Positions 24,695-33,407 of a DNA stretch of 64,000 nucleotides are shown one piece after another (position 1 is the first letter of the stretch; each line of letters starts with the position of its first letter). Origin of the DNA: Anaerobacterium chartisolvens (lineage in GTDB: Bacteria; Bacillota; Clostridia; Acetivibrionales; DSM-27016). The position numbers and the translations under genes were made by a program. The stretch is taken from NCBI RefSeq assembly GCF_003337415.1, contig NZ_QPJT01000026.1:1-64000 (forward strand), in the 5' to 3' direction. Below the pieces are notes generated by a model, which ran no database searches, was not told the origin of the DNA, and saw only the letters and a list, made by a program, of their open reading frames with translations.

Positions 24695-26536
24695 TTAGAA
24701 CAAAACCCATGCCCCTTCTATTGTGCTTTGCTTTTTTTCATCCCACCTGTAAATTTTTACGTCATTTTCAGTATCCACCAGCCAGGCGCGATCCTTAAGG
24801 TATATAAGAAGACGAGTATCGGAAAGCCATTTTGAAGAAATCCTTCCTGCAGCTTCACCGCTGTCTGTTCTATAGTTTAATGTGATTTCCGTTATATCGG
24901 ATGAAGCCTCCTCTATAATGTTTAAGCCCAGAAAACCGCCCCTGTTTACAAGCACCGCAGTGCGCTTTCCGCCTTTAGCACGCGATATTGCTTCCTCTGC
25001 CCCTTTTTCCCCCAAAAGCCCCCCTGGGATCAAAAGCTCGCTTGCGGCGCATATATTAGTGAGCTTGTCTTTGTTAATATAATAAACGCTGTCCTCCTCA
25101 CTTGATACCGCTATGTAAAGTCCTTCCTCCGAAAGCCTTAAAACACTGTCGCATGCCCACGGAAGCTGCAGTACAGGCTTCTCTTCCCCATTGGCTTCGC
25201 ACATCAGCAGGTTTCCCACAGTGAAAAGAACATCTCCGTTAGGGGCCTGTCCCACCTTACGCCACAGCTTTTCCACATTCAGCTTCATTTTATCGCTTAT
25301 GTCAAATAAGTATACTCCCCTGTTATCGCTTAAGGTTATTTTATCGTTATTTACCCATACCGCGCTTACATACTCACCCAGAAAAATATGCCTGGTTCCA
25401 TCCACAACAGACACATAATAGCCTTCTCCGTTTTTATAATAGAGTACTCTTTGCCTGTCGGGAGAATATGCAACATATCCTTGCAGTACTGTCTTGCCTT
25501 TTCTTTCGATAAATGCATACTTACCCTCGTGCATGGCATTTGTAAAAACTGCCCTTCTGTACAGAGAAGCTTTCTTATAGTCGTAAAGCACGCTGTTTTG
25601 AGCATATTCCGGCTGCACGCTTTTCTGAACATTGTCACGCTCAATTCTGAAGTAATAATCCCCCAGCTTTTTAGTCAATGCCGTTTTTATGTCATATATG
25701 TAAGAAAGCTTTTTCTCATAGTCAATCCAGTAAAGATATTTTCCATCGGCAGACCAGCCGGCCTCGGGACTAACATTTACAGAAGCGGGATAACCGTTTC
25801 CCCGAGACTCTATTATGTAACTGCTCTCACCTGCCTTCAAAAGATATTTTATTCCTTCGGCGTCCCGGCTGATAGAATCAATACCCTCCCTTTCACCGGG
25901 AGCCGACCAGTACAGCTCGTTGCCCTCCATATCATATATTCCGCCAAGCCCGTTTACCAATCTTAATACACGCACATTTTCTGCTTTTTTCATGTAATCC
26001 GGATAATAGTTGATAAAAGCCGTTTCACTTTCCCCGTAAACATCCGTTTCAAATCCGGGGATATGTGAAAAGGCTTCAATAGGCACCAGTATGCTGTTCT
26101 TGGCAGCCACGGGCGAACAGTGCATGTCAAAGATGCTGTCTCCAAATGTAAATTCATTGCTCCCCAGCTTAAATACCGCCTTTTGTCCCGCTATTTCAAA
26201 TTGAAACGTATCATCCGGGCTGAAGTATTCAAAGCCGACACCTATCTTCCGAAGTATAAGATCTATGGGCACAAACACAAATTCACCTGCATATGTATAT
26301 GTTGTGAGGACATTAATTTTCTGACCGTTAAAGAAAAAAACGCACTCCTTAAGCTCGTCCGCTCTCACAGGCTGCACGTTGTTGCTCACAGGCTGCTGAG
26401 GCTGTACGGCAATCGTCCTGTCCCTTCTTTTCAGCATAAAAACAGACACGTCAACAGCTATTACCGCAGCGGCCAGACACATCACCGAAACAAGAGCTAT
26501 TGCAATGAAAGCGGCTTTAGAACGCAAAAACTTCAT
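24695..26536 (-). CDS. Membrane-anchored protein with copper-amine-oxidase-like domain and probable beta-propeller
   Basis: The 613-residue product has an N-terminal transmembrane anchor (AAFIAIALVSVMCLAAAVIA) and then a domain of the copper amine oxidase N-terminal type, common in Clostridial surface proteins (INVLTTYTYAGEFVFVPIDL and SILVPIEAFSHIPGF). The rest shows recurring short beta phrases (YLYWIDYEKKLSYIYDIKT, QRVLYYKNGEGYYVSVVDGT, VYLFDISDKMKL), as in a TolB/WD40-like propeller. It is probably extracytoplasmic. No catalytic motif is visible. ATG 26536 is preceded by GGAGGAGTTC. It starts 17 nt after the thioesterase stop, so the two genes may be co-transcribed. Confidence 0.75.
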   Translation of the reverse strand: MKFLRSKAAFIAIALVSVMCLAAAVIAVDVSVFMLKRRDRTIAVQPQQPVSNNVQPVRADELKECVFFFNGQKINVLTTYTYAGEFVFVPIDLILRKIGVGFEYFSPDDTFQFEIAGQKAVFKLGSNEFTFGDSIFDMHCSPVAAKNSILVPIEAFSHIPGFETDVYGESETAFINYYPDYMKKAENVRVLRLVNGLGGIYDMEGNELYWSAPGEREGIDSISRDAEGIKYLLKAGESSYIIESRGNGYPASVNVSPEAGWSADGKYLYWIDYEKKLSYIYDIKTALTKKLGDYYFRIERDNVQKSVQPEYAQNSVLYDYKKASLYRRAVFTNAMHEGKYAFIERKGKTVLQGYVAYSPDRQRVLYYKNGEGYYVSVVDGTRHIFLGEYVSAVWVNNDKITLSDNRGVYLFDISDKMKLNVEKLWRKVGQAPNGDVLFTVGNLLMCEANGEEKPVLQLPWACDSVLRLSEEGLYIAVSSEEDSVYYINKDKLTNICAASELLIPGGLLGEKGAEEAISRAKGGKRTAVLVNRGGFLGLNIIEEASSDITEITLNYRTDSGEAAGRISSKWLSDTRLLIYLKDRAWLVDTENDVKIYRWDEKKQSTIEGAWVLF

Positions 26537-26553
26537 GAACTCCTCCAATGCTC

Positions 26554-27060
26554 CTACAGGTTGAAGCTTTTTCTTTTTAATCTTTCATTGCGTCTTGCCT
26601 CGGCCTCTGCAAAATCCTTTTTTTCGTCCTCTGTTTCAGGTATAAGGGGAGGAACCGGCGTAGGCTTACCCTCCTCATCCAGTGCCACAAAGGTCATATA
26701 TGCCTTATTAGTCATAATTACGCTGCCGGTTTTAGTATTCTCGGCATATGCCTTTACTGTCACCTCCATAGATGTCCTTCCAACCCATGTAAGCCTTGCC
26801 CTTAAAATAACAAGCTCACCCATGCGTGCAGGATGCCTGAAGTCCAAGCTGTCTATGGATGCCGTTGCAACCACCCTGCCCGAATGCCTTGAAGCGGCTA
26901 TGGCTCCCGCTATGTCGATCCAGTGCATAAGCCTTCCCCCCAGCAGGTTTCCCAGAAGATTGGTATCGTTAGGCAGCACCAGCTCAGTCATCTCCACCGC
27001 AGAGATTGCCGGTGTCTTTGCTGTCAGATTATCTATATATTCTTTTGAAATATCGTGCAT
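26554..27060 (-). CDS. Acyl-CoA thioesterase, hotdog fold (YciA/BACH-like)
   Basis: This 168-residue hotdog protein hydrolyses acyl-CoA. The signature NLLGGRLMHWIDIAGAIAAS, with the catalytic Asp in HWID, is typical of the YciA/BACH group. A charged C-terminal tail (EDEKKDFAEAEARRNERLKR) follows the domain. ATG 27060 has GGAGG 9 nt upstream; an in-frame ATG at 27075 lacks an RBS. Substrate chain length cannot be read from the sequence. Confidence 0.88.
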   Translation of the reverse strand: MHDISKEYIDNLTAKTPAISAVEMTELVLPNDTNLLGNLLGGRLMHWIDIAGAIAASRHSGRVVATASIDSLDFRHPARMGELVILRARLTWVGRTSMEVTVKAYAENTKTGSVIMTNKAYMTFVALDEEGKPTPVPPLIPETEDEKKDFAEAEARRNERLKRKSFNL

Positions 27061-27143
27061 TGCTTCAGCCTCCATGTTAATTTACAGCCCCTCGCCGCAA
27101 ATTAAAAGTATTATGTATTTTTAGTAGTATACCACATTTTACT

Positions 27144-28124
27144 TTAAAGTTTAATATCCTTGCATTCAATCAGCATATATTCCCGCAGCAGGCATATTAT
27201 TTCCTCCTTTGAAGTAAGCCTGAATATCTTTTCCCTCACATAGGTCGAATTTCTCATGCCCTTTATATACCACGCTATGTGCTTTCTCATCTCACATACC
27301 CCTATATGCTCCCCCTTTAAGGCCACAAGCATATTCATGTGGCGTATGACGGCAGACAGCTTTTCGCTTGCATCCGGCTCGGGAAGCTCAATTCCCGTGG
27401 CAAGAAAGTGCAGCACTCTTTTGAAGATCCACGGGTTCCCCTGTGCCCCCCTTCCAATCATAACAGCATCACAGCCCGTTTCTTCAAGCAGCCTCTTTGC
27501 GTCAGACGGTGTTGTCACATCACCATTCCCTATAACAGGTATGGATACCGCTTCCTTTACTCTGCGTATCGCCTCCCAGTCGGCGGTACCGCTGTAAAAC
27601 TGTTCTCTCGTGCGCCCATGTACTGCAATTGCCTTAGCGCCGCATCTCTCCGCTATTTGCGCTATCTCTGCGGCATTAACGCTTTCGTCATCCCAGCCCT
27701 TGCGTATTTTAACGGTAATCGGCTTGCATGAAGCCTCCGACACCGCCCTGACTATATCGCCAACGAGGCTCGGATTCCTCATTAAAGCACTTCCCTCGCC
27801 ATTTTTGGTTATCTTGGGAGTGGGACACCCCATGTTTATGTCAATAATGTCAGCATCCGAATTGTTTAGCCGGCCGGCAATCTCAGCCATAATAGACGGG
27901 TCTGAACCAAATATCTGTACCGCCGCAGGTCTCTCACTACCATCTATTTCAGTAAGCTTAAAGCTCTTGTCGTCATTATAGTGCATTCCCTTTGCACTCA
28001 CCATCTCAGTATACACCAGCCCGCAGCCCTGCTCCTTGCAAAGTATTCTGAAGGGCATATCGGTAACCCCTGCCATGGGCGCAAGAAAAACATTGTTCTT
28101 TAAAGTCACATTCCCTATGTTCAT
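27144..28124 (-). CDS. dusB: tRNA-dihydrouridine synthase
   Basis: Dus enzymes use FMN and NADPH to reduce uridines in the tRNA D-loop. The 326-residue protein has the TIM-barrel start APMAGVTDMPFR, the active-site Cys motif DINMGCPTPKITKNGEGSAL, VHGRTREQFYSGTADW, and GNGDVTTPSDA followed by GRGAQGNPW for phosphate binding. GGAGGAAGATAA precedes ATG 28124. It appears to be transcribed alone or with the thioesterase. Confidence 0.95.
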   Translation of the reverse strand: MNIGNVTLKNNVFLAPMAGVTDMPFRILCKEQGCGLVYTEMVSAKGMHYNDDKSFKLTEIDGSERPAAVQIFGSDPSIMAEIAGRLNNSDADIIDINMGCPTPKITKNGEGSALMRNPSLVGDIVRAVSEASCKPITVKIRKGWDDESVNAAEIAQIAERCGAKAIAVHGRTREQFYSGTADWEAIRRVKEAVSIPVIGNGDVTTPSDAKRLLEETGCDAVMIGRGAQGNPWIFKRVLHFLATGIELPEPDASEKLSAVIRHMNMLVALKGEHIGVCEMRKHIAWYIKGMRNSTYVREKIFRLTSKEEIICLLREYMLIECKDIKL

Positions 28125-28192
28125 TTATCTTCCTCCATTTTGTATAAAATATTTTACCACAAGGAGGAGCTTTAAATCCATAATCTTTATTT

Positions 28193-28288
28193 TATATATG
28201 TAGCGATAAAGATTTTACATGGAGGATATAACTTGATGGAAGAAATTACATCCTCTATGTTTGTAAAATCTTTATCGCGTCCTATATA
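28193..28288. mobile_element. MITE-like palindromic element, short form (copy B)
   Basis: It has the same orientation and almost the same left arm as copy A (TATATGTAGCGATAAAGATT...GATGGAAGAAATT) joined directly to the right arm (...CTATGTTTGTAAAATCTTTAT). It lacks the 105-nt insert. The whole element folds as one long hairpin and sits in the dusB-PilZ gap. Confidence 0.8.
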
Positions 28289-28321
28289 GAAACAAGCTTT
28301 CTTTAAGTAAAGAAGAACGCA

Positions 28322-28347
28322 ATAAAAAATCCCCGTATGTGGGGATT
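28322..28347 (-). terminator. Intrinsic terminator of the PilZ gene
   Basis: On the minus strand AATCCCC and GGGGATT form a stem with a 6-nt loop, followed by TTTTTATT. It directly follows the PilZ stop. Confidence 0.9.
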
Positions 28348-28351
28348 GTTA

Positions 28352-28789
28352 TTATCTCTGTACTTTTTTCAGCGCGGGGGGCCTGCCCTTAGGCACAAGC
28401 ATAAATGTGTAAATACCGTCCTCCGCTGCGTGGCGGTTGGAATTAATTGAATTGATGTGGGAATTTATAATTTCATCCAGCTGTACCTGATTATATATGC
28501 TGATATCATCAAATTTGACAGAGTACGCATACCCATGCTTTGCGCGCTCCACCCTTATGATATACCCGTCAATCTTCATTTTGAATTCTGAAAGCAGACT
28601 GTAGACAGTGAGGCTAACCGTCAAGGACGTATTTTCTTCATACCGGCTTTGGGAAGCAAATTTGATACCTCCCGCTGAAATATCACAAAGCTCGATCTCC
28701 TCCTGTCTTCCCCCGTTGACGCTAATAACGGCTTTGCAAATAGATCCGCTGCATCTTTGATATTTCCTCCGCTCAGTAAAATTGTCCAT
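28352..28789 (-). CDS. PilZ-domain cyclic-di-GMP receptor protein
   Basis: The 145-residue protein is almost entirely a PilZ domain. It has the N-terminal arginine motif (ERRKYQR, the RxxxR switch) and DISAGGIKF (the D/NxSxxG motif), which together bind c-di-GMP. A short C-terminal tail (KGRPPALKKVQR) follows. No effector domain is fused, so it probably works by protein-protein contact. ATG 28789 has AAGGGAAG 9 nt upstream; a GTG at 28798 abuts that RBS. Confidence 0.9.
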   Translation of the reverse strand: MDNFTERRKYQRCSGSICKAVISVNGGRQEEIELCDISAGGIKFASQSRYEENTSLTVSLTVYSLLSEFKMKIDGYIIRVERAKHGYAYSVKFDDISIYNQVQLDEIINSHINSINSNRHAAEDGIYTFMLVPKGRPPALKKVQR

Positions 28790-29125
28790 AAAATACACTT
28801 CCCTTCTTTAATACCCGGTTATTATGTAACAGTCTTAAATGCCTTACATTGACACAGCTGTAAACATACGTGAAATATTTAATAAAGAAGTATTTTATAG
28901 TTCGTTATCTATGTATAATAAAATGCGGATAAAATACGCTTTTTTAAAGAATAAATACCGTGACTGATTAATATAAAAGCCTCAAAACCCTGCTGACTAT
29001 GGGATACACATATTCTATATAATTATTCTAGCATAACATCATTTTAAAGTCGAGGGTTATATTTTTAACACATTTGCGGCAGGACTGTCCGTATCCAGCC
29101 CCAGATGTCTTAAAAACTGCTTCGT
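28790..29125. other. Intergenic region between PilZ and bioY, no gene seen
   Basis: The stretch is very A/T-rich and includes the PilZ RBS at its left edge. A degenerate hairpin (CTTAAA / TTTTTAAG on the minus strand, near 29107-29130) may end bioY. I see no ORF with an RBS, no RNA motif and no clear promoter. Confidence 0.5.
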
Positions 29126-29686
29126 TTAAGAATTGTATGCACGCGCGGGCTTTACACGTCCATAAATCTGCTTTGCAAGCCATGATGCTAAGGCAATCTT
29201 TACAATATCCCACGGAAGAAATAAAAGAAAGCCGCTTGTCAAAACACCCGAAGCAGTAGCATTTGCATGATTTACATACTTCATTATTATGTACAAATAG
29301 GGGACTCCCACCGCATAGCATACCATTAAGCCTGCAAAGGAAGCGATAAAAAATCTGTAAATTGTCTGCTTTGACGACCTTTCAGATATAAGCCCCACCA
29401 CAAATGCGGCTGCCGCAAACCCTATTAAGTAACCGAATGACGGACTGAACACATAGCCTAGCCCTCCCCCTCCCGTGAAAATCGGCACTCCCGCAAGCCC
29501 CAGCGCTATATAAATAACCTGTGATGCCAACGCCAGCTTTGAACCTAATATCAGCCCGGAAAAAATCGCAAAAAATATCTGCATTGTGAAAGCCACGGGC
29601 GGAAGAGGAATTTTAATAAATGCTCCTACAGCCATAAGCGCTGCGAAAAGTGATACTAAGATCATTTTATAAGTTCTGTTATTCAT
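29126..29686 (-). CDS. bioY: Biotin ECF transporter S component BioY
   Basis: BioY is the substrate-binding membrane subunit of the energy-coupling-factor biotin importer. The 186-residue protein has about six hydrophobic helices and the family motifs KIPLPPVAFTMQIFFAIF and GVPIFTGGGGLGYVFSPSFG. No EcfA or EcfT gene is adjacent, so it should use a shared ECF module. GGAGGAAGGC precedes ATG 29686. A BirA operator lies just upstream, so biotin should repress it through the BirA encoded at 38678-39706. Confidence 0.96.
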   Translation of the reverse strand: MNNRTYKMILVSLFAALMAVGAFIKIPLPPVAFTMQIFFAIFSGLILGSKLALASQVIYIALGLAGVPIFTGGGGLGYVFSPSFGYLIGFAAAAFVVGLISERSSKQTIYRFFIASFAGLMVCYAVGVPYLYIIMKYVNHANATASGVLTSGFLLFLPWDIVKIALASWLAKQIYGRVKPARAYNS

Positions 29687-29706
29687 GCCTTCCTCCTTAA
29701 CTCTGT

Positions 29707-29738
29707 TTGTTAACCATGTTTTATTTGCAGGTTTACAA
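29707..29738 (-). promoter_or_regulatory. BirA (biotin) operator of bioY
   Basis: The minus strand reads TTGTAAAC, a 16-nt spacer, and GTTAACAA. This matches the Firmicutes BirA palindrome (WTGTWAAC-N14-16-GTTWACAW). It ends 20 nt before the bioY start. Confidence 0.88.
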
Positions 29739-30099
29739 TTAATTATAGGATTTTATCATTGGCATGTCAAGATATAACCTTTTAAACACAAAAATATTTT
29801 AAATATAAAAGTTATGGAATTTTACGACATTTAAAGGGAAATGCAGATATTAAGATATAAACAAATGTATTTTATTTTTATGGCTCTAAATAAAAATCGA
29901 CAAAACACCGCTTTTAATAATAATATAATACATTATAGGTATTAATTTCTACAAAATTTAATGGGGTTTGTTAAAAAAAAGTCATATTTATTGACACTTA
30001 TAAACATTATTTTAGGACCTGCAATATTAATATTTTATAGCATATATTTATTTCCTCTTGTTAATTAACTGTTCATATTAAATATTGTTATACTATTCG

Positions 30100-30151
30100 G
30101 CCTTCTTTGTCAAAATTAGAGCTGCGTTAATTTTTCGCTGCCAAAGAAGGC
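30100..30151 (+). other. Hairpin in the leader upstream of the chemoreceptor gene (in the 29739-30303 gap)
   Basis: GCCTTCTTTG (30100-30109) pairs with CAAAGAAGGC (30142-30151), a 10-bp stem around a 32-nt loop. Another local stem (CCGG...CCGG) follows near 30190. There is no T run, so it is more leader-like than terminator-like. It does not match the c-di-GMP riboswitch core that I know. The rest of the 560-nt gap is extremely A/T-rich with no ORF. Confidence 0.5.
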
Positions 30152-30303
30152 GTTTAAAAACATACTCTTTTATGCAGAAAGCCCGGAGGAAGCCGGTGTC
30201 TTTAAATAAAATTCTTTTATGACAGTAAATATGTCTTAAAAATTTGCTGTGTTAAAAGAATAGTGAGCTAAAAGTTAAAAGTATATCTTATAGGGGGATG
30301 CTA

Positions 30304-31545
30304 ATGAAGGTATTAAAATTTAGAAGTCTTAGGATGAAGATACTTTGTCCGATTTTATTTGTATTGATTTGTGGTATATCGCTAATATGCATTTTCACGC
30401 ATTTAAATGTATTTCACTATTATATAATATGTCCTGCTGCTGCAATCCTCATGGCAATTCCAATTTTTATTCATATTAATATGTGTGTAAAGCCTTTTTT
30501 ATTACTTGGTGAAAGCGTCAGAAAATCTATTTCACAAAACTTTAAAACAGGAATATATCTTTCCGACACCACCGAGCTTGGGGTACTGGCCGAAGAGTTA
30601 AACAACGCTGCAAATATGCTTAATGGTTTAATGTCAAGCTTCACAGAGACATTTTATGTTATACATTCATCTATGGAGGAAATACTCACGTCAAGCAAGC
30701 ATATGAGCTCCTCTGCAGAGCAAACCTCAAATACTGTGTCGGAGCTTGCAAGAGGTGCCATGGAGCAAGCCTGCTCTACTGAAAAAGGCAGCTCTGTGAT
30801 TAATGATATAGTGGAGGGCTTAGTTCAAATTGTCAGCGATATGAAGAAATCGGAGGATCTGATAGAAAAAGCGGAGGAATTAGTAGCTGCTTCAAGATCT
30901 CTGGTTGATAAACAGGAAATTAAAATGAAGGAGAACAAGCAGATATCTTCCAATGTAAATGAAGCCATGAACGTGCTTTCACAGAAATCTCAGGAGATAG
31001 GAGAGATACTAAACGCCATAGAGCAAATTGCGGATCAAACAAATTTGTTGTCTCTAAATGCCGCAATTGAAGCGGCCAGAGCCGGGGAGCAGGGAAAAGG
31101 CTTTGCCGTTGTAGCCAACGAGGTAAAAACACTTGCAGATCAGTCAGGGACATCGGTTAAAAGAATATCGCATATTATAAGTGACGTACAGATTGGAGTA
31201 GCACATGCCGTGCAGGAAATAAGAAAGTCTGAGGCTGCCGCAATCAGTCAGGAAATTGCTCTGAACGAAAGCCTAGATGTATTTAACCAAATAAGCGAGT
31301 CAATAGCTTCGGTAGCCGGAAATATAAAATCCGTTTATAACTCTGCAAATCTTCTTGCAGGTGAAGCCCAGAATGCGGGAGGGGCAATAAATGATATTGC
31401 GGCTGTGTCGGAGCAGACTGCCGCAGGCACTGAGGAAATTTCCGCCTCCATCGAGGAGCAGACAGCAGCGTCGGCACTGATTTCAGAATGCGTGGAGGAG
31501 CTGTCTGAAAGGATAAAAGACAGCCTTAAGCTCTTCAAAGCTTAA
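30304..31545 (+). CDS. Methyl-accepting chemotaxis protein without a ligand-binding domain
   Basis: This is a 413-residue receptor that would control CheA. Two close N-terminal transmembrane segments (about residues 12-33 and 38-58) are separated by only a few residues, so there is no extracytoplasmic sensor domain. A coiled-coil signalling domain follows, with the hairpin tip [20 protein letters not shown] then [15 protein letters not shown]. The C-terminus carries the usual Glu/Ala-rich methylation helix. ATG 30304 has AGGGGG 7 nt upstream. A SpoIIAA-like protein gene follows 88 nt downstream. No che genes are in the window. Confidence 0.92.
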   Translation: MKVLKFRSLRMKILCPILFVLICGISLICIFTHLNVFHYYIICPAAAILMAIPIFIHINMCVKPFLLLGESVRKSISQNFKTGIYLSDTTELGVLAEELNNAANMLNGLMSSFTETFYVIHSSMEEILTSSKHMSSSAEQTSNTVSELARGAMEQACSTEKGSSVINDIVEGLVQIVSDMKKSEDLIEKAEELVAASRSLVDKQEIKMKENKQISSNVNEAMNVLSQKSQEIGEILNAIEQIADQTNLLSLNAAIEAARAGEQGKGFAVVANEVKTLADQSGTSVKRISHIISDVQIGVAHAVQEIRKSEAAAISQEIALNESLDVFNQISESIASVAGNIKSVYNSANLLAGEAQNAGGAINDIAAVSEQTAAGTEEISASIEEQTAASALISECVEELSERIKDSLKLFKA

Positions 31546-31633
31546 GCTTTGCAGTTTACGTCATATAAATAAGGATGACAACAGGAGTCTTTTTACTTCT
31601 CTTGTTAATATAAAATATAATGGAGGTAATTTT

Positions 31634-32029
31634 ATGACAATCAACGACCCGAAAGGATTGTACAGCATTAAGCTGGAAAGCGGAAAGAACGTTGTGTACG
31701 AGACACCTACCGGTCTTTGGACAAAGGATGATTACAAACAATACCACAGCCATTACGTGGAAAAGATCGGCCCTGCTTTAAAAGGCAAGAAATGGGGAAT
31801 GGTTGCCGTGATGAAGGACTACAAGACCTCAAGCCTTAGCGATGAGCTTAATACACACGCAGCCTGGCTGGAAAATAACGGCTGCGAAAAGGTTGCCATT
31901 GTAGTTGACAGCTCCATAGTTAAAATGCAAATGAACAGGGCAGGAAACAACAAAAAGTTTGAACAGCAGGTGTTTACAGACATTAATGAGGCAGAGTCCT
32001 GGCTCTCGTCAAAAGGCTTTTCACTATAG
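31634..32029 (+). CDS. SpoIIAA-like (STAS/SEC14-type) hypothetical protein
   Basis: The 131-residue soluble protein ends with the pattern CEKVAIVVDSSIVKMQMNRA then QQVFTDINEAESWL. This recalls the SpoIIAA-like family, in which a VAVVGD strand is followed by a helix and an F.D..EA..WL closing motif. The function is unknown. GGAGGTAATTTT precedes the ATG. It lies 88 nt after the chemoreceptor and ends at a hairpin terminator, so the two are probably one transcript, which suggests it could be a signalling accessory. Confidence 0.55.
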   Translation: MTINDPKGLYSIKLESGKNVVYETPTGLWTKDDYKQYHSHYVEKIGPALKGKKWGMVAVMKDYKTSSLSDELNTHAAWLENNGCEKVAIVVDSSIVKMQMNRAGNNKKFEQQVFTDINEAESWLSSKGFSL

Positions 32030-32042
32030 TGCGCACACCGTC

Positions 32043-32097
32043 GGGGATGTCTTTAGGAACGGAAAGCTTCCTGCCGGACATCCCCCAAGATTTTTAT
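32043..32097 (+). terminator. Terminator-like hairpin after the SpoIIAA-like gene
   Basis: GGGGATGTC (32043-32051) pairs with GACATCCCC (32077-32085), with an inner AGGAA/TTCCT stem, followed by a T run (ATTTTTATATT). Confidence 0.8.
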
Positions 32098-32321
32098 ATT
32101 CCAAAAATCCCGCCCATTATCTGTTACATTCTTTAACATATTTATTAATAATTATAGATTAAAATTCCTTTTTCAGCAATAAATCATAGGCAGATTATGT
32201 TCAAAGACTTACATAATATTTTACCTTTCTTAAAATAAACAGCTCCTAAAGGTCTACCCAAACTGAATTTATTTTGGTACAATTTAAAAAAACGCAGGGT
32301 CTTTAAGGGAGGTGTAATTTA

Positions 32322-32639
32322 GTGGAGGATATTTCTAAAAAAATCAGTGAAATAAACCGTAAAATACAAGAGGATTTAAATGGCCTGCTGCCATTGAATG
32401 AGCTGATGGATGAGGCATTCATGCAAAGCAGCAGCCGTTTTAAAAGCTTTGACGACATGCTGGATAACTGCGGATATAAAGTGGAAACTGAGCAGGACTT
32501 CATAGATATCCCTGAAGCAGAATGGGATTTGTTTATAAAAAATAATACGTCGTTTAACGGTTGGGCTGAAATGCAGCAAAAGGCAGCAGATGAATATACC
32601 TATAAAAAGCTAAAGGAAGCAGGGTTTGAAAGGTTTTAG
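32322..32639 (+). CDS. Hypothetical protein, 105 aa
   Basis: The ORF starts with GTG behind AGGGAGGTGTAATTTA and has its own terminator, so it is a good gene call. The product is small, soluble and acidic, with helical stretches at both ends (MEDISKKISEINRKIQED and MQQKAADEYTYKKLKEAGF). I recognise no family. It is independent of the chemoreceptor transcript and precedes the marR-like gene. Confidence 0.65.
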   Translation: MEDISKKISEINRKIQEDLNGLLPLNELMDEAFMQSSSRFKSFDDMLDNCGYKVETEQDFIDIPEAEWDLFIKNNTSFNGWAEMQQKAADEYTYKKLKEAGFERF

Positions 32640-32659
32640 GCAAAACCCGATCTTTATAT

Positions 32660-32711
32660 TTATACGGGGATAAAAGCAATATCGTTTTTGCCCCCCGTAT
32701 AAGCTTTTTTT
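32660..32711 (+). terminator. Intrinsic terminator after the 105-aa gene
   Basis: TTATACGGGG (32660-32669) pairs with CCCCGTATAA (32693-32702), followed by GCTTTTTTT. Confidence 0.9.
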
Positions 32712-32809
32712 GGAGAATATATTATTTAAGCTTCTATTGACTTATGCACAAAAATATAGTATTATTTGAATATACTTCGTATGTCGTAATATTTGCCGGA
32801 GGAATAATA

Positions 32810-33295
32810 GTGCTGGAGCAGGATAATATTTTTGATTTTTTTCTTGACAGTATAAAAAAGTTTTTATATCCTCAAGACTGGCTCGATCTTGATCTGTCCT
32901 TCTCTAAGTCCGAGCTTCTGGCCCTGTTGCTTGTCGACCGCAATGAAGAGATAATTATGAGCCAGATAGCGGATTATATAAAGGCACCTATGAGCACAGC
33001 TACCGGAGTTGTGGAAAGGCTTGTGAAAAACGGATGCATCCGCCGGGATCGCAGCGAAACCGACAGAAGAATTGTAACCCTTGCCCTGACGGATAAGGGA
33101 AGGGAAATTGTCCAAAGAATTAAATCAACCGCTATGAAATATATTGGAATGGTAAATGATTCATTGACTGATGATGAGCGTCAGGTTATATTTAAGATTT
33201 TCACAAGAGTTGTGAATATTCTGGAGGGTAAGGCCTCAGATAAGGAGCAGAAGGGTGTTGGTATGCCCGCAATAAAGAAAATTGAAATAGAATAG
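32810..33295 (+). CDS. MarR-family transcriptional regulator
   Basis: The 161-residue protein has a central winged helix (about residues 40-110): SKSELLALLLVDRNEEIIMS, then IADYIKAPMSTATGVVERLV with the recognition helix, and the wing RRDRSETDRRIVTLALTDKG with the conserved DxRxxxxxLT. A dimerising C-terminal helix follows. I chose GTG 32810 since GCCGGAGG lies about 7 nt upstream; the open frame reaches 32744 but adds a hydrophobic leader unlike the family. It is 113 nt upstream of arsA, which it may control. Confidence 0.88.
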   Translation: MLEQDNIFDFFLDSIKKFLYPQDWLDLDLSFSKSELLALLLVDRNEEIIMSQIADYIKAPMSTATGVVERLVKNGCIRRDRSETDRRIVTLALTDKGREIVQRIKSTAMKYIGMVNDSLTDDERQVIFKIFTRVVNILEGKASDKEQKGVGMPAIKKIEIE

Positions 33296-33407
33296 CTTTA
33301 AAACAAGCCCTGAAAATGGGCATTATATATGTCATATATTTCGTCATGCGAACTATTCATTTTGCAAAATAATAGGTGCAATTAAAAGTATACAAGGAGG
33401 GGTTTTT

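Noticed and set aside
30100-30303. Possible c-di-GMP-I riboswitch before the chemoreceptor
   Set aside because: The conserved GEMM core (GGACGCAAAGC-type segment with a GNRA loop and receptor) is not visible, so I list only the hairpin.
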